This document shows, piece after piece, positions 1 to 8,231 of a stretch of 64,000 bases of DNA. Location of the stretch: contig UCCS01000002.1 of NCBI GenBank assembly GCA_900470965.1, positions 39,347 to 103,346 of the forward strand. Reading direction: 5' to 3'. Made by a program: the position numbers and the translations under genes. Position 1 is the stretch's first letter, and each line of letters opens with the position of its first letter. The notes under the pieces are model-generated. The model saw only the letters and a program-made list of their open reading frames with translations. It did not search any database and was not told where the DNA came from. The DNA is from Hyphomicrobiales bacterium. Lineage in GTDB: Bacteria; Pseudomonadota; Alphaproteobacteria; Rhizobiales; Rhizobiaceae.

Positions 1-108
1 GATTTCCGGGAAACGAACTTGAGCGACGACCCGCGCAAGCGGAGCGTTTGCCAGTGGAATCTCCACAGGATACTCTCCAAACAGAGGGTCTTTGATGGTT
101 TCGCTCAC
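1..108 (-). CDS. N-terminus of uncharacterised protein, TIGR04255-like (cut by window edge)
   Basis: The reverse strand from 108 to 1 stays open for 36 codons from a GTG start. An in-frame TGA lies two codons upstream (112-114), so GTG 108 is the most upstream possible start. The peptide reads SETIKDPLFGEYPV, then LANAPLARVVAQVRFPEI. That pattern (short acidic leader, then a nAPl..vv.qvRF strand) resembles the start of the TIGR04255 family, which has no known function. The gene continues beyond the left edge, so nothing can be said about its core. It could also be a remnant. Confidence 0.45.
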   Translation of the reverse strand, partial: MSETIKDPLFGEYPVEIPLANAPLARVVAQVRFPEI

Positions 109-258
109 GGATCACTCGCAGGGTTGATTTTGAATCAACTATAATAGTGTAAAGCAAATCGTAAAGTGGCGTTGAATCACATTAGAAAATTAATTTGGTT
201 GTGCGGTCAAATTGGATGACTTCATCCATGGGCACCTCGACCAAGCGTAGTGGGCTTC

Positions 259-1653
259 CTATTTCCGCAGAGGCGATGCGATCCCGGTCGCGTCTCTTAA
301 AGCCCGTTGCAATGAAACGGAGCATCTCAATCCACCGTTTGTGGCCTTAGAAAGTGTAATCGATCCGCCATACAGCTGGATAAGCTCGTTGGCGATCGTC
401 AATCCAAAGCCGTCACCGGGAACAGCTTCATCCATGCGCTTACCGGGGAGGAAGGCTTCCGCCATTGTGTCTTGCGCCATGCCTGGACCGTCATCTTCGA
501 TTATGATCACGATCATGCTGCCTTCGGTTCTACCCGAAATTTGGATGACGCCTGCTGCCCACTTGAATGCATTGTCGATCAGATTGCCAAGAATCTCATC
601 CACATCCTCTTCGGCGCAGGCAACAAACAAGTCTGGATCGATATCGCAACGGACAATGATGCCTCGCTCGGCATAAATCCGCGTCATGACAACAAGGAGA
701 TCGTCGATGCGAGGTTTGATGGCGATGCTGAGACCGCTCCCCCCGGCCGCGGTTTTCCGGGCGCGGGCGAGATGATGGCGAATGCGCCGGTCGATCCGGT
801 CGACCAGGCTGCGCATTTCCCCATCAGGGTCGTTTTCTGAATTCAGCGCGAGCGAAAGACTTGTGACTGGCGTCTTGAGCCCATGAGCAAGATTGGCAAA
901 GTGCAGGCGTGTGTCGGCGAGCCGCTGCCGGTTCTGATCGACCAGGCGGTTAATTTCCTGCGTTACGAGGCTCAACTCTTCGACGTCGACATCTGCCAGG
1001 CGCGGCAGATTGCCGGCCGTGATTTCCGAGATGCTCGATGTCAGTTGTCGAAGAGGGCGCAGACCGTAACCAACCTGGAGCAGGATGCCCGCCACCAGAA
1101 CGGTACCCAGAAACGTCATCGCGGGGATCAACCACAGAAGCGCACGCCTTGCCGGGGCGGTCAGCGCCGATTGGGGCGCTGTAACGGAGATCTCAACTGT
1201 CTTACCGTCAATGTTCGCCGAAGCGACGCGCAGGTAGAGCTCCCCTCCTTGGAATGGCATGTGATCGGTCGGCTGTGGCGCCCCGCTGAAGACATGTCGC
1301 CAATCCAACGGACGGGGAGGGCTGTCGATACTTTGACCAGCGAGTGACCTTGAGGTGATGAAGACTTCGCCGGCCGAAACCTGCCAGTACCACCCGGCGC
1401 CCCTGCGGTCGAAGGGCGGGCCGTCCAACGAAGTTCTGAGAGCCAGCGTCCCGTTCGCGTTGACGAAAAGGCTCCCTCGCAGTCCGTCGATTTGGGTATC
1501 CAGCCGTTGATCGATCTGCTCGCGAACGACACCTGCGACGATCAGATAGAGAATGACGGAAGCAAAGATAACAGTCGCGGTGACGAAGACGAGCGAGAAC
1601 CCGACCAGCCGCCGCGAGATCGACGGCCGCGTGTACAAGCCGAGACCATTCAT
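259..1653 (-). CDS. Membrane sensor histidine kinase, OmpR-partner type
   Basis: This 464-residue protein is the sensor of a two-component pair and should phosphorylate the response regulator encoded just upstream. A membrane segment lies at about residues 16-43, a periplasmic domain of about 125 residues follows, and a second membrane segment lies at about 171-195. A HAMP-like linker leads to the H-box LAHGLKTP with phospho-acceptor His257. The ATPase domain has the N-box NLIDNAFKW (357-365), the G1 box DDGPG (387-391) and the G2 box GDGFGLTI (413-420). All catalytic boxes look intact. Its start overlaps the regulator stop by four bases, so the two are co-translated. The layout resembles PhoQ/FeuQ-class kinases. 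The signal sensed is not visible from sequence. Confidence 0.93.
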   Translation of the reverse strand: MNGLGLYTRPSISRRLVGFSLVFVTATVIFASVILYLIVAGVVREQIDQRLDTQIDGLRGSLFVNANGTLALRTSLDGPPFDRRGAGWYWQVSAGEVFITSRSLAGQSIDSPPRPLDWRHVFSGAPQPTDHMPFQGGELYLRVASANIDGKTVEISVTAPQSALTAPARRALLWLIPAMTFLGTVLVAGILLQVGYGLRPLRQLTSSISEITAGNLPRLADVDVEELSLVTQEINRLVDQNRQRLADTRLHFANLAHGLKTPVTSLSLALNSENDPDGEMRSLVDRIDRRIRHHLARARKTAAGGSGLSIAIKPRIDDLLVVMTRIYAERGIIVRCDIDPDLFVACAEEDVDEILGNLIDNAFKWAAGVIQISGRTEGSMIVIIIEDDGPGMAQDTMAEAFLPGKRMDEAVPGDGFGLTIANELIQLYGGSITLSKATNGGLRCSVSLQRALRDATGIASPLRK

Positions 1654-2312
1654 GACGCAGCCGTCAGCATGTAACCGCGCCCACGAACCGTTTCGATCAA
1701 CTCCGCCCCGATCTTTCGGCGCAGCCTCGCAATGATCACCTCGATCGAGTTGGAATCAACTTCGGCATCGCCCTCGTAGACCCTCTCGATCAGCTCGCGC
1801 CGATCGACGATGATCTCCTTTCGAAGCATCAGGCAGGATAAAACCCGCCATTCGAGGGCGGTGAGTTTCAACGGCAAGCCGCTGAGTTCGAACGTGCCGA
1901 GCTGGGCATCGAATGCCACGGGTCCGCATGTAATCTTCGAGCTGGCGTGACCGGCCGAGCGCCGGACGAGTGCGCGAAGTCGCAGCACCAGTTCCTCGAC
2001 CTTGAAAGGCTTGGTGAGAAAATCGTCCGCGCCCGCCTTGAAGCTTTCAACTTTGTCCGGCCAGCCGTCACGTGCCGTCAGGACCAGGACCGGAAAGGTA
2101 CGATCGGCGGTCCGCCACGCTTTGAGAACGGACACGCCGTCGATCTTGGGCAATCCCAGATCGAGAACCGCAATGTCGTAGATCTCGGTAAGGCCGGCAT
2201 GCTGGGCATCCTCACCGTTATGGGCGATATCGACCACAAAGCTTTCCGCCCGCAGGCTGGCGGCAATTCGCTTGGAAAGGTCGTTATCGTCTTCGACAAG
2301 AAGCACGCGCAT
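1650..2312 (-). CDS. OmpR/PhoP-family response regulator
   Basis: This 220-residue DNA-binding regulator has a receiver domain (about 1-115) and a C-terminal winged helix (about 125-218). The acidic pocket EDD is at residues 7-9, the phospho-acceptor is Asp51 in AVLDLGLP, and the switch residues lie in LVLTARD and the KPF motif. It is the first gene of a leftward operon with the kinase that follows and overlaps it. The divergent gene at 2447 is separated by only about 130 bases holding two inverted repeats, so that gene and the MFS gene behind it are the obvious candidates for its regulon. Confidence 0.94.
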   Translation of the reverse strand: MRVLLVEDDNDLSKRIAASLRAESFVVDIAHNGEDAQHAGLTEIYDIAVLDLGLPKIDGVSVLKAWRTADRTFPVLVLTARDGWPDKVESFKAGADDFLTKPFKVEELVLRLRALVRRSAGHASSKITCGPVAFDAQLGTFELSGLPLKLTALEWRVLSCLMLRKEIIVDRRELIERVYEGDAEVDSNSIEVIIARLRRKIGAELIETVRGRGYMLTAAS

Positions 2313-2345
2313 CTTTGGTCCGTTTCTGTCTGGATAGCGCCATTG

Positions 2346-2390
2346 CTAAGCCAGCAAGGCTTAACTCAACCTGAACCGCAAGGTTCAGGT
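2346..2390. promoter_or_regulatory. Two inverted repeats between divergent genes, possible regulator sites
   Basis: The 134-bp gap between the response regulator and the divergent OB-fold gene holds TAAGCC-agcaa-GGCTTA (2347-2363) and ACCTGAACC-gcaa-GGTTCAGGT (2369-2390). Both are perfect dyads. No T-run follows either arm, so they are not obvious terminators. Their position between divergent promoters suggests operator sites for the adjacent OmpR-type regulator, but OmpR-family proteins more often bind direct repeats, so this is tentative. Confidence 0.4.
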
Positions 2391-2446
2391 CCGTGGTGGT
2401 ACCACGCTGATAAAACTCTCCCGTCAAACCAGAACAGGAGATTTCC

Positions 2447-2965
2447 ATGTCAACCCCGGACCAAAACACACCCGACAATCATCACGAGGCCGTTGCCGGC
2501 AAGCACCCGCATCCTAAGCCACCTCACAGCCACCGAACCCGTCGACTGGCGGCGTTCGGGGTAACCGCTTTTGCCATCCTGGCGCTCGGAGCTGCGGCCG
2601 GCGCCGGCGCAATGAAACTGACCCGTCCAAGCATGGAGCTCGCCCCCATGACGCCGGTCGCGATTTCGGCCATGCCGGATCGGAGCCTGGTGACCGTCAA
2701 GGGAAAGGTAGCCGAAGTCTTCGGCAACAAGTTCATCGTTCAGGACGACAGTGGGCGGGCCCTAGTCGAGACCGGGCCTTCCGGTGACGACGGCAAACTT
2801 GTCAGCCTCAATGAGGCCATTAGCGTCCAGGGCCGTTTCGAGCACGGTTTCCTGCACGCGAGCTTCATCGTTCGCCAAGACGGCAGCGTCGAGGCGCTCG
2901 GACCGGCCGGCGGACCCCCGCATCACGGTCCGCTGGAGGACCTGCTTCGCCGCGGCAAACCGTGA
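2447..2965 (+). CDS. Membrane-anchored OB-fold-like protein
   Basis: This 172-residue protein has a His/Pro-rich cytoplasmic start (about 1-30), one membrane anchor rich in Ala, Leu and Gly (about 31-55), and an exported domain of about 110 residues. That domain has the strand pattern VTVKGKVAEVF, KFIVQDDSG, ISVQGRF and ASFIVRQDGS, which looks like a small OB barrel as in BOF/YgiW-type envelope proteins. The tail is His- and Pro-rich, so metal binding is possible. The start ATG 2447 has AGGAGA seven bases upstream. Divergence from the two-component operon suggests it is a target of that system. Its precise role is unknown. Confidence 0.7.
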   Translation: MSTPDQNTPDNHHEAVAGKHPHPKPPHSHRTRRLAAFGVTAFAILALGAAAGAGAMKLTRPSMELAPMTPVAISAMPDRSLVTVKGKVAEVFGNKFIVQDDSGRALVETGPSGDDGKLVSLNEAISVQGRFEHGFLHASFIVRQDGSVEALGPAGGPPHHGPLEDLLRRGKP

Positions 2966-3071
2966 GGAACTTCGGTTCCCATGACCACACCAGCCGCCTG
3001 GAACGTTGTCTTCCATTCTCCGTTCCCGGCGGCCACCACATCGACAACAACACCAGCAAGAGAGGACGGGC

Positions 3072-4313
3072 ATGCAAACCACGTCACGGACAGGCCTGAC
3101 CGACCGGTCGTTGGTGGCGCTTGCATTTCTCAACTTCTTCCTTGCCGATGCGCGCGATGGCCTTGGCCCGTTTCTCGACGGTTTTCTGGCGACCAATGGC
3201 TGGTCACCGATGACGCTCGGGATCATCGCCACGCTCGGTGGAGCGCTTGGCATGGTCGCGACGCCGCTGTTCGGCGCATGGGTCGATGCATCGCGCCGCA
3301 AACGCATGCTGATTATCATTCCGGTGATTCTGGTTACCGCGGCGGCCCTGTGGACGCTCGCCAGTCCTGGCAATGCGTCGGTCTTCGGCGGCCAGTCGGT
3401 CACTGCAATCGTCGGCGCCATCGTCGGCCCGGCACTGATGGGTCTGACGCTGGGCCTCGTCGGTGAAAGGAAGTTTTCGCATCAGGTGGCGAGGAACGAG
3501 TTCTGGAACCACCTTGGCAATGTCGTTTCGCTTGCCGGCGTATACGTGGCCACCGTCGCCTTCGGCCTGAACGGAGTGATCGGCCTTATGGTCCTGACCG
3601 CAATCGCCGCCGTCGCGGCAGCGATTGCGATAGATCCCAAGAGGATAAATCATGATGTCGCTCGGGGCCTGGCGCATCACGATGGTGCGCCCGGTCCGTC
3701 CGGTTACTCTGTTTTGATCGGCAGCAAAGGTCTCATCCTGCTCGCCGTGACGCTGATGATCTTCCACTTCGGCAATGCGCCGATCAGTCGCTTGATCGCC
3801 CAGGATTTCTCCATCCAGCTCGGCACCCCATTCCGGACCACGGCGGTGACCACATTCGTTTCGCAGCTCGCCATGATCGTTATGGCGCTTGCGGCACCAC
3901 TCCTCATCCGCCGCTTTGGCCTAGCGAGCATTTTCACCATCGGATTGCTGGCCCTGCCAATTCGCGGCGCGATTGCCGGCTCCTTCACGGATTTTGCCGT
4001 CATCTTTCCGGTACAGATCCTCGATGGCATCGGAGCCGGCCTGATCGGCATCGCAACCCCGGTCGCGACGGAACGTATCCTGGCCGGGACCGGACGTTTC
4101 AATGTGGGCCTGGCTGCCGTGATGACGGTGCAGGGGATCGGTGCGTCGCTCAGCAACATCGTCGCCGGCTGGCTGACGGACATGGGTGGCTACGGGCTCG
4201 CCTATTGGATCCATGGCGGAGTTTCCGTGCTTGCGTTCGCCACCTTCCTGATCGGCCGAGACAGTATTGCTCCGCTGAAAAAGCACGATATGGATGCTGC
4301 TGCCCGTCGCTAA
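3072..4313 (+). CDS. MFS transporter
   Basis: This is a 413-residue transporter of the major facilitator superfamily with about 12 hydrophobic segments and a charged central loop around residue 200. The reading frame is open from ATG 3006, but ATG 3072 is preferred. It is preceded by GAGAGGACGGG, and residues after it (RSLVALAFLNFFLADARDG) fit the first helix of a family member. The gene lies about 100 bases behind the OB-fold gene in the same direction, probably in the same regulon. The substrate cannot be read from sequence. The family includes drug and metabolite exporters. Confidence 0.88.
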   Translation: MQTTSRTGLTDRSLVALAFLNFFLADARDGLGPFLDGFLATNGWSPMTLGIIATLGGALGMVATPLFGAWVDASRRKRMLIIIPVILVTAAALWTLASPGNASVFGGQSVTAIVGAIVGPALMGLTLGLVGERKFSHQVARNEFWNHLGNVVSLAGVYVATVAFGLNGVIGLMVLTAIAAVAAAIAIDPKRINHDVARGLAHHDGAPGPSGYSVLIGSKGLILLAVTLMIFHFGNAPISRLIAQDFSIQLGTPFRTTAVTTFVSQLAMIVMALAAPLLIRRFGLASIFTIGLLALPIRGAIAGSFTDFAVIFPVQILDGIGAGLIGIATPVATERILAGTGRFNVGLAAVMTVQGIGASLSNIVAGWLTDMGGYGLAYWIHGGVSVLAFATFLIGRDSIAPLKKHDMDAAARR

Positions 4314-4371
4314 TGGCGACGTGTCGGCGCCAGCTCTAAAATTCGGTTGGAATACGAGGAACGCACTGACC

Positions 4372-4594
4372 ATGACCTGGGGCATAGCCGGGTTGACCGC
4401 CCTGGGTGTGATTACGAGGCCCGTCGCTTGGAGCCATCTGGGCGCTTCTCGGCGCGGCGCTTCTGGTTGCCCTGGGACTGATTGGTCCAGGCGATACCTG
4501 GGCTGGTGTTGCCAAGTGCTTCGACGTCCATCTCTTTCTGATCGGTATGATGTTGCTCTCCCCAGCTCGCACGGCAGGAAGGAGCCGCGGCTAA
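4372..4594 (+). pseudogene. N-terminal stub of ArsB/SLC13-type permease, frameshifted
   Basis: Starting at ATG 4372 the frame reads MTWGIAGLTALGVITRPVAW, typical of the first helix of ArsB-like arsenite or anion permeases. The homology then moves to another frame at about 4436: IWALLGAALLVALGLIG, then DVHLFLIGMMLLS, as in the second and third helices, before ending at TAA 4592-4594. A member of this family would be about 400 residues or more, so only the first 70 or so codons survive. This is a dead gene fragment, recognised by comparison with remembered family members. Confidence 0.65.
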
Positions 4595-5318
4595 ATGACA
4601 GCATGGGGTGTCTGGAAAGCACTGAAATCAGATCCCACTGTGGACGACAAAAGTCTAGCCAAAGCAATCCGAGAAAGTTCTGGCCGGACCGAACTCGTTC
4701 GCTCCAGACATTGATTTGAGCGGTGATAACCAGCTTTTCCTTTTCTTCGTCAATATGAACACTCGCAACCATCTCAAATAAAGTTGAGTAGTCTCATCGA
4801 TATATTGGGGGAAAGCAGCTTTTGGCTCAATCTGCTCTGCTGCACGGAAATTCCCGAATCTGGAGTTGAAATGCCGTCGGGTGCCCACTTACTGTCTTCA
4901 TTCGAGAAGATCCTCTGAAACGAGGCGACGATAAAACGAACTTGTCGGACGGTTCTTCTGCCTGTCAGACGTGTGAGAAAGCGCCAAGAGCTTGCGTCAT
5001 TCGGGCCGCTTTCGCCCCCGAACGACACGGACACGACGAGTCATTCCTGGTTGCTGCATACGGTGGCTTGGTCACTATTTCTCATCAGCGGCTGGAATTT
5101 CAGTCAGCGCAAGTGACGCCGCTTGGTGGCGCCCGTGGCGATATGGCGGAAGTCGCAGGCGGTGGGCGTCCGGCGAGCCGGTTTTGGTTACCGTAGGCCC
5201 AAACTCATTGTGAACCGCTTTGGTATTCGTCGGCGTGCGCCCCGATGTCATCCCGCGGTGGAATGAGCCGTAGGGCCAGAACTTAGTAGAAATCGACAGG
5301 CAGAGTAAGAACCCTTCG
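4595..5318. other. Gene-poor stretch, no recognisable gene
   Basis: Only short overlapping frames without family resemblance, ribosome sites or codon bias are present. A 39-codon frame starts right after the permease stub (ATG 4595) but has no supporting signal. The stretch separates the MFS gene from the siderophore operon and probably consists of degraded DNA at a module joint. Confidence 0.5.
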
Positions 5319-5375
5319 TTGACAGAATTGTCATGATCGCGTTAAGGGTGCGATATAACATGAGTGCAAGCGTCA
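5319..5375 (+). promoter_or_regulatory. Candidate promoter and iron-type operators of the siderophore operon
   Basis: A TTGACA hexamer (5319-5324) overlaps the dyad TGACA-gaat-TGTCA (5320-5333), which is TGA-N8-TCA. Further down a TATAAC hexamer (5354-5359) is followed by AACATGA-N8-...TCAAGTT-type symmetry containing an exact TGA-N9-TCA (5361-5375). TGA-N9-TCA is the iron-responsive operator pattern recognised by RirA in rhizobia. Spacing of the hexamers is not ideal, and a six-base match can occur by chance, so this is a candidate only. It does place transcription starts upstream of the ATG at 5426. Confidence 0.4.
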
Positions 5376-5425
5376 AGTTTCCGACACGAGTTTGGTCAAA
5401 TAGACAACGGAAGGTGGCTGAAACC

Positions 5426-5848
5426 ATGAAGTTCCATTTTCTATCCCCGCATAAGTTGATTCCAACCGAGGAGACCGATGCAGGCAGGGTCGACCAAGTT
5501 CATGGCCTAATTTCTACGGCCGGCTGCTGGACGGTCCCGATCATGGTGGAGAAGGACGTACTTTTTGTGATGGACGGCCATCACCGTTTGGAGGTCGCGC
5601 TCCGGCTTGGGCTGCGTGCCGTACCAGTCATTCTCCTCGACTACAGGAGGGTACGCGTCGAGGCGTGGAGGGCCGGTGAGACGATCGCGCCAGCTGACAT
5701 TTACGACATGGCCCGCAGCCGACAAAAATTTCCGATCAAGACCACCCGACACATTGTTTTGGACGATCTCCCGGCGTGCGATGTGAGCCTCGATGATCTT
5801 CGACAGTGGTACGAGCCTCTGGATGGTTCTGAGAGGCGTGCCGGATGA
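5426..5848 (+). CDS. ParB-fold protein of the SerK/SbnI type, putative free-serine kinase
   Basis: This 140-residue protein carries the ParB-type signature MDGHHR (residues 49-54), followed by a helix and a strand (RLGLRAVPVILLDY) and a later PIKTTRH (103-109). Glu15-Glu16 lie where the catalytic glutamate of serine kinases sits. ParB-fold proteins with a DGHHR motif include archaeal SerK and SbnI, the enzyme that makes O-phospho-L-serine for staphyloferrin B. The next genes include an SbnA homologue, which uses that product, so a serine kinase role is likely. The frame is open from 5333, but ATG 5426 is preceded by AAGGTGG and lies downstream of the candidate promoter. It lacks the long C-terminal part of SbnI. 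A purely regulatory role is the alternative. Confidence 0.7.
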   Translation: MKFHFLSPHKLIPTEETDAGRVDQVHGLISTAGCWTVPIMVEKDVLFVMDGHHRLEVALRLGLRAVPVILLDYRRVRVEAWRAGETIAPADIYDMARSRQKFPIKTTRHIVLDDLPACDVSLDDLRQWYEPLDGSERRAG

Positions 5849-7209
5849 CGTCCCACATCATCCCAATCGCGGGGGTGGACTTGTCTCCGATTCTGTCTCC
5901 TCTTGCTGCTGACATATTGACCGAGGGCGCGCCGCTCCTGCGCAAATGGATCGAAGAGTACGGGTCTCCGCTTCACCTCGTGCTTCCGTCGGAACTCACT
6001 GCAAATGTCGAAGCCCTGCGCCACGTTCTCGACGATCGGGGCGTCGGGCACGCGATCTATTATGGGTCGAAAGTCAATAAATCCTCAGGCCTGATGCAGG
6101 CCGCACTGGGGGCAGGCGCAGGCATCGACGTGTCGAGTGTTTACGAGCTTCGTGATGCTGTGAAACTTGGGGCTCGCGGTGACGATATCGTGGCGACCGG
6201 TCCCGCGAAGACGGCGCAATTTCACGACGAGCTGGTCCGCATCAGGGCACTTGTCTCAGTTGATAGCCCGGAGGAACTCGCCGACATATCGAGGCGGCTG
6301 CCGGCAAATGGCGCCAAGCAGCCCGTCCTTTTGCGACTGCAGCCGAAAGGTCATGAGAAGAGCCGTTTTGGCATGGCCGCCGACACGGTACGAGCGTGCC
6401 TTTCCCGCATCGCCGCCGATGATCGTTTCCGGTTCGACGGCATACATTTCCATTTGAGCGGATACCGCTTTCATGATCGGGCGGTTGCGTTTGAGGAGGC
6501 TGTCAAGCTGCTGGAGGAAGCACGCACAAGCGGATTGTCTCCAACAATGATCGATATCGGTGGCGGATTACCGGTACAATATGTGCCTGAGGCGGCCTGG
6601 GGAGAATATCTGCAGCGCCAAAGCGCCGACGATTACCGGACGGGCAAAGTTCCGGCTTCCTTTTATCCCTATGGCGGTCCGCAATCGGCGGCGTCGTGGC
6701 TTCGTTGCTTTTTGGATGCTTTGCTCTCAACGGGCGAGACAATTGAAGACTATCTCAGAGCGCACAAACTAAAGCTCGCGATGGAGCCGGGGCGCTCCCT
6801 TGTCGACCAGGCGGCGATTTCAGTTTTCCGTATCACACGCGTGAAGGATCTCGGCGGCGGAAATGGCGTGATCTTCGTCGAAGGAAGCAGTTTCAGCGCC
6901 TGCGAGACCTGGTTTGCTTCCGAATTCATGGTGGATCCCATCCTGCTACCCCGGAACGACCGGGCTCCCCGGGGTGAGGCTTTCCGGGCATACATTGCCG
7001 GTCACAGCTGCCTTGACGAAGACGTTCTGAGCAATCGCTGGCTCAGCTTTCCCCATGTTCCCGAGGCCGGAGACATTCTCGTCTGGGCCAATACAGGCGG
7101 CTATCAGATGGATCTCCTGGAAAATGAGTTCCATCGGCACCCGATGCCCAAACGGTTATGCGTCACAAAGAGCGCAGCCGGAGAACTATCGATCTATCCC
7201 GACAACTAG
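5845..7209 (+). CDS. Fold-type III PLP-dependent decarboxylase, SbnH/DAP-decarboxylase-like
   Basis: This 454-residue enzyme belongs to the alanine-racemase-fold decarboxylases (ornithine, diaminopimelate, SbnH). The PLP lysine is Lys76 in YYGSKVNKS, the phosphate-binding turn is IDIGGGLP (about 235-242), EPGRSLV follows, and the catalytic Cys/Asp pair lies in SCLDEDVL near residue 390. It overlaps the serine-kinase-like gene by four bases. In staphyloferrin B synthesis SbnH decarboxylates a citryl-diaminopropionate intermediate. Here it most likely removes the carboxylate of a diaminopropionyl unit, leaving an ethylenediamine group. The exact substrate (free amino acid or secondary-amine conjugate) is inferred from neighbours. 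Confidence 0.85.
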   Translation: MTSHIIPIAGVDLSPILSPLAADILTEGAPLLRKWIEEYGSPLHLVLPSELTANVEALRHVLDDRGVGHAIYYGSKVNKSSGLMQAALGAGAGIDVSSVYELRDAVKLGARGDDIVATGPAKTAQFHDELVRIRALVSVDSPEELADISRRLPANGAKQPVLLRLQPKGHEKSRFGMAADTVRACLSRIAADDRFRFDGIHFHLSGYRFHDRAVAFEEAVKLLEEARTSGLSPTMIDIGGGLPVQYVPEAAWGEYLQRQSADDYRTGKVPASFYPYGGPQSAASWLRCFLDALLSTGETIEDYLRAHKLKLAMEPGRSLVDQAAISVFRITRVKDLGGGNGVIFVEGSSFSACETWFASEFMVDPILLPRNDRAPRGEAFRAYIAGHSCLDEDVLSNRWLSFPHVPEAGDILVWANTGGYQMDLLENEFHRHPMPKRLCVTKSAAGELSIYPDN

Positions 7210-7220
7210 GAGAGAACACC

Positions 7221-8231
7221 ATGCTTCCTACGAATGTGACCCAATTGATTGGGTGCACCCCGGTCATGTCGATCGAGATCCCGAGCCGAAATTCCAGACT
7301 GGTGTTGAAGATAGAAAAGAACAATCCTGGCGGTTCGATGAAGGATCGCATGGCGCGCAGCATGGTCGTGGCGGCCTTGCAGGATGGCCGGCTTGCTCCG
7401 GGCGGCACGATTGTCGAATCGTCTTCGGGAAACACCGGTATCGGCCTGGCGCTGGCGGCGGTCGAGTTCGGGTTGAATTTCATTGCCGTCGTGGATCATC
7501 ATGCTGCGCCGGACAAAATTCGCATGATGCGAGCGATCGGCGCCGATATCCGCTACGTCGAAGGGGATTTCAGGGAGGATGAAGTCGCCGTCGTCGCCAG
7601 GCAGAGACTGGCAGCGCAACTCGGCGCGCAGCTGCCAGGCGCCATGTTCATGAACCAGTCCGACAATCCGGCCAATCCCGAGGGATATGCGGGTTACGTT
7701 GATGAACTGATGGAGCAGCTTCCCGACGGCATCGATGCATTCGTTGGATGCGTGGGCACCGGGGGCTCGATGACCGGCATCTCGCAGCGGCTCAAGAAGC
7801 GCTTTCCCACGATCCGCACAATCGCCGTGGAGCCTGCGGGCTCCATCGTGTTCGGACAACCGGGACATCCCTATTACCAGTCTGGAACCGGCACGCCGGC
7901 CGGCGACGACGTCGGCAAGGTCCTCGACTATAGCTGCATTGACGAGGGCGTACAGGTTAGCGATGCGCAGGCATTCGAAACGGCGCGTTATATTGCCCGT
8001 CGCAAGGCGCTGCTCGTTGGCGGATCGACAGGCGGGGCGATCTACAAGGCTCTCGAATTCATCGCTTCCGGTAAGTTGCAGGGTACCGTCGTGACCACCG
8101 TAGCCGACGGAGGGGAGAAATATCTCGGTTCGGTCTTCGATGACGACTGGATGGCAAAGCGCGACCTGTTCGACCCGTCGATTGCTGCCGAGCTCGATGC
8201 CTGGCTTTTCGGACAGGCACGCGCGGCATGA
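7221..8231 (+). CDS. SbnA-like PLP synthase (cysteine-synthase family)
   Basis: This 336-residue fold-type II PLP enzyme has Lys41 in GGSMKDRMA, the substrate loop SSSGNTG (67-73) and the PLP phosphate loop GTGGSMTG near residue 180. Relatives are cysteine synthases and SbnA. SbnA replaces the phosphate of O-phosphoserine with the alpha-amine of glutamate, making a secondary amine that yields diaminopropionate. ATG 7221 is chosen because AGGAGAG lies six bases upstream, and the longer frame from 7158 would run back into the decarboxylase. It sits between the decarboxylase and an opine dehydrogenase, so it probably joins a three-carbon diamine unit to an amino acid. Glutamate and lysine are the likely amine donors. 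Confidence 0.85.
   Translation: MLPTNVTQLIGCTPVMSIEIPSRNSRLVLKIEKNNPGGSMKDRMARSMVVAALQDGRLAPGGTIVESSSGNTGIGLALAAVEFGLNFIAVVDHHAAPDKIRMMRAIGADIRYVEGDFREDEVAVVARQRLAAQLGAQLPGAMFMNQSDNPANPEGYAGYVDELMEQLPDGIDAFVGCVGTGGSMTGISQRLKKRFPTIRTIAVEPAGSIVFGQPGHPYYQSGTGTPAGDDVGKVLDYSCIDEGVQVSDAQAFETARYIARRKALLVGGSTGGAIYKALEFIASGKLQGTVVTTVADGGEKYLGSVFDDDWMAKRDLFDPSIAAELDAWLFGQARAA

Noticed and set aside
4942..5213. Short plus-strand frames of 73-84 codons
   Set aside because: No ribosome site, codon bias or family pattern; two frames overlap each other.
5333..5425. Longer N-terminus of the serine-kinase-like gene
   Set aside because: The added residues have no ribosome site and overlap the candidate promoter and operator; family similarity begins at ATG 5426.
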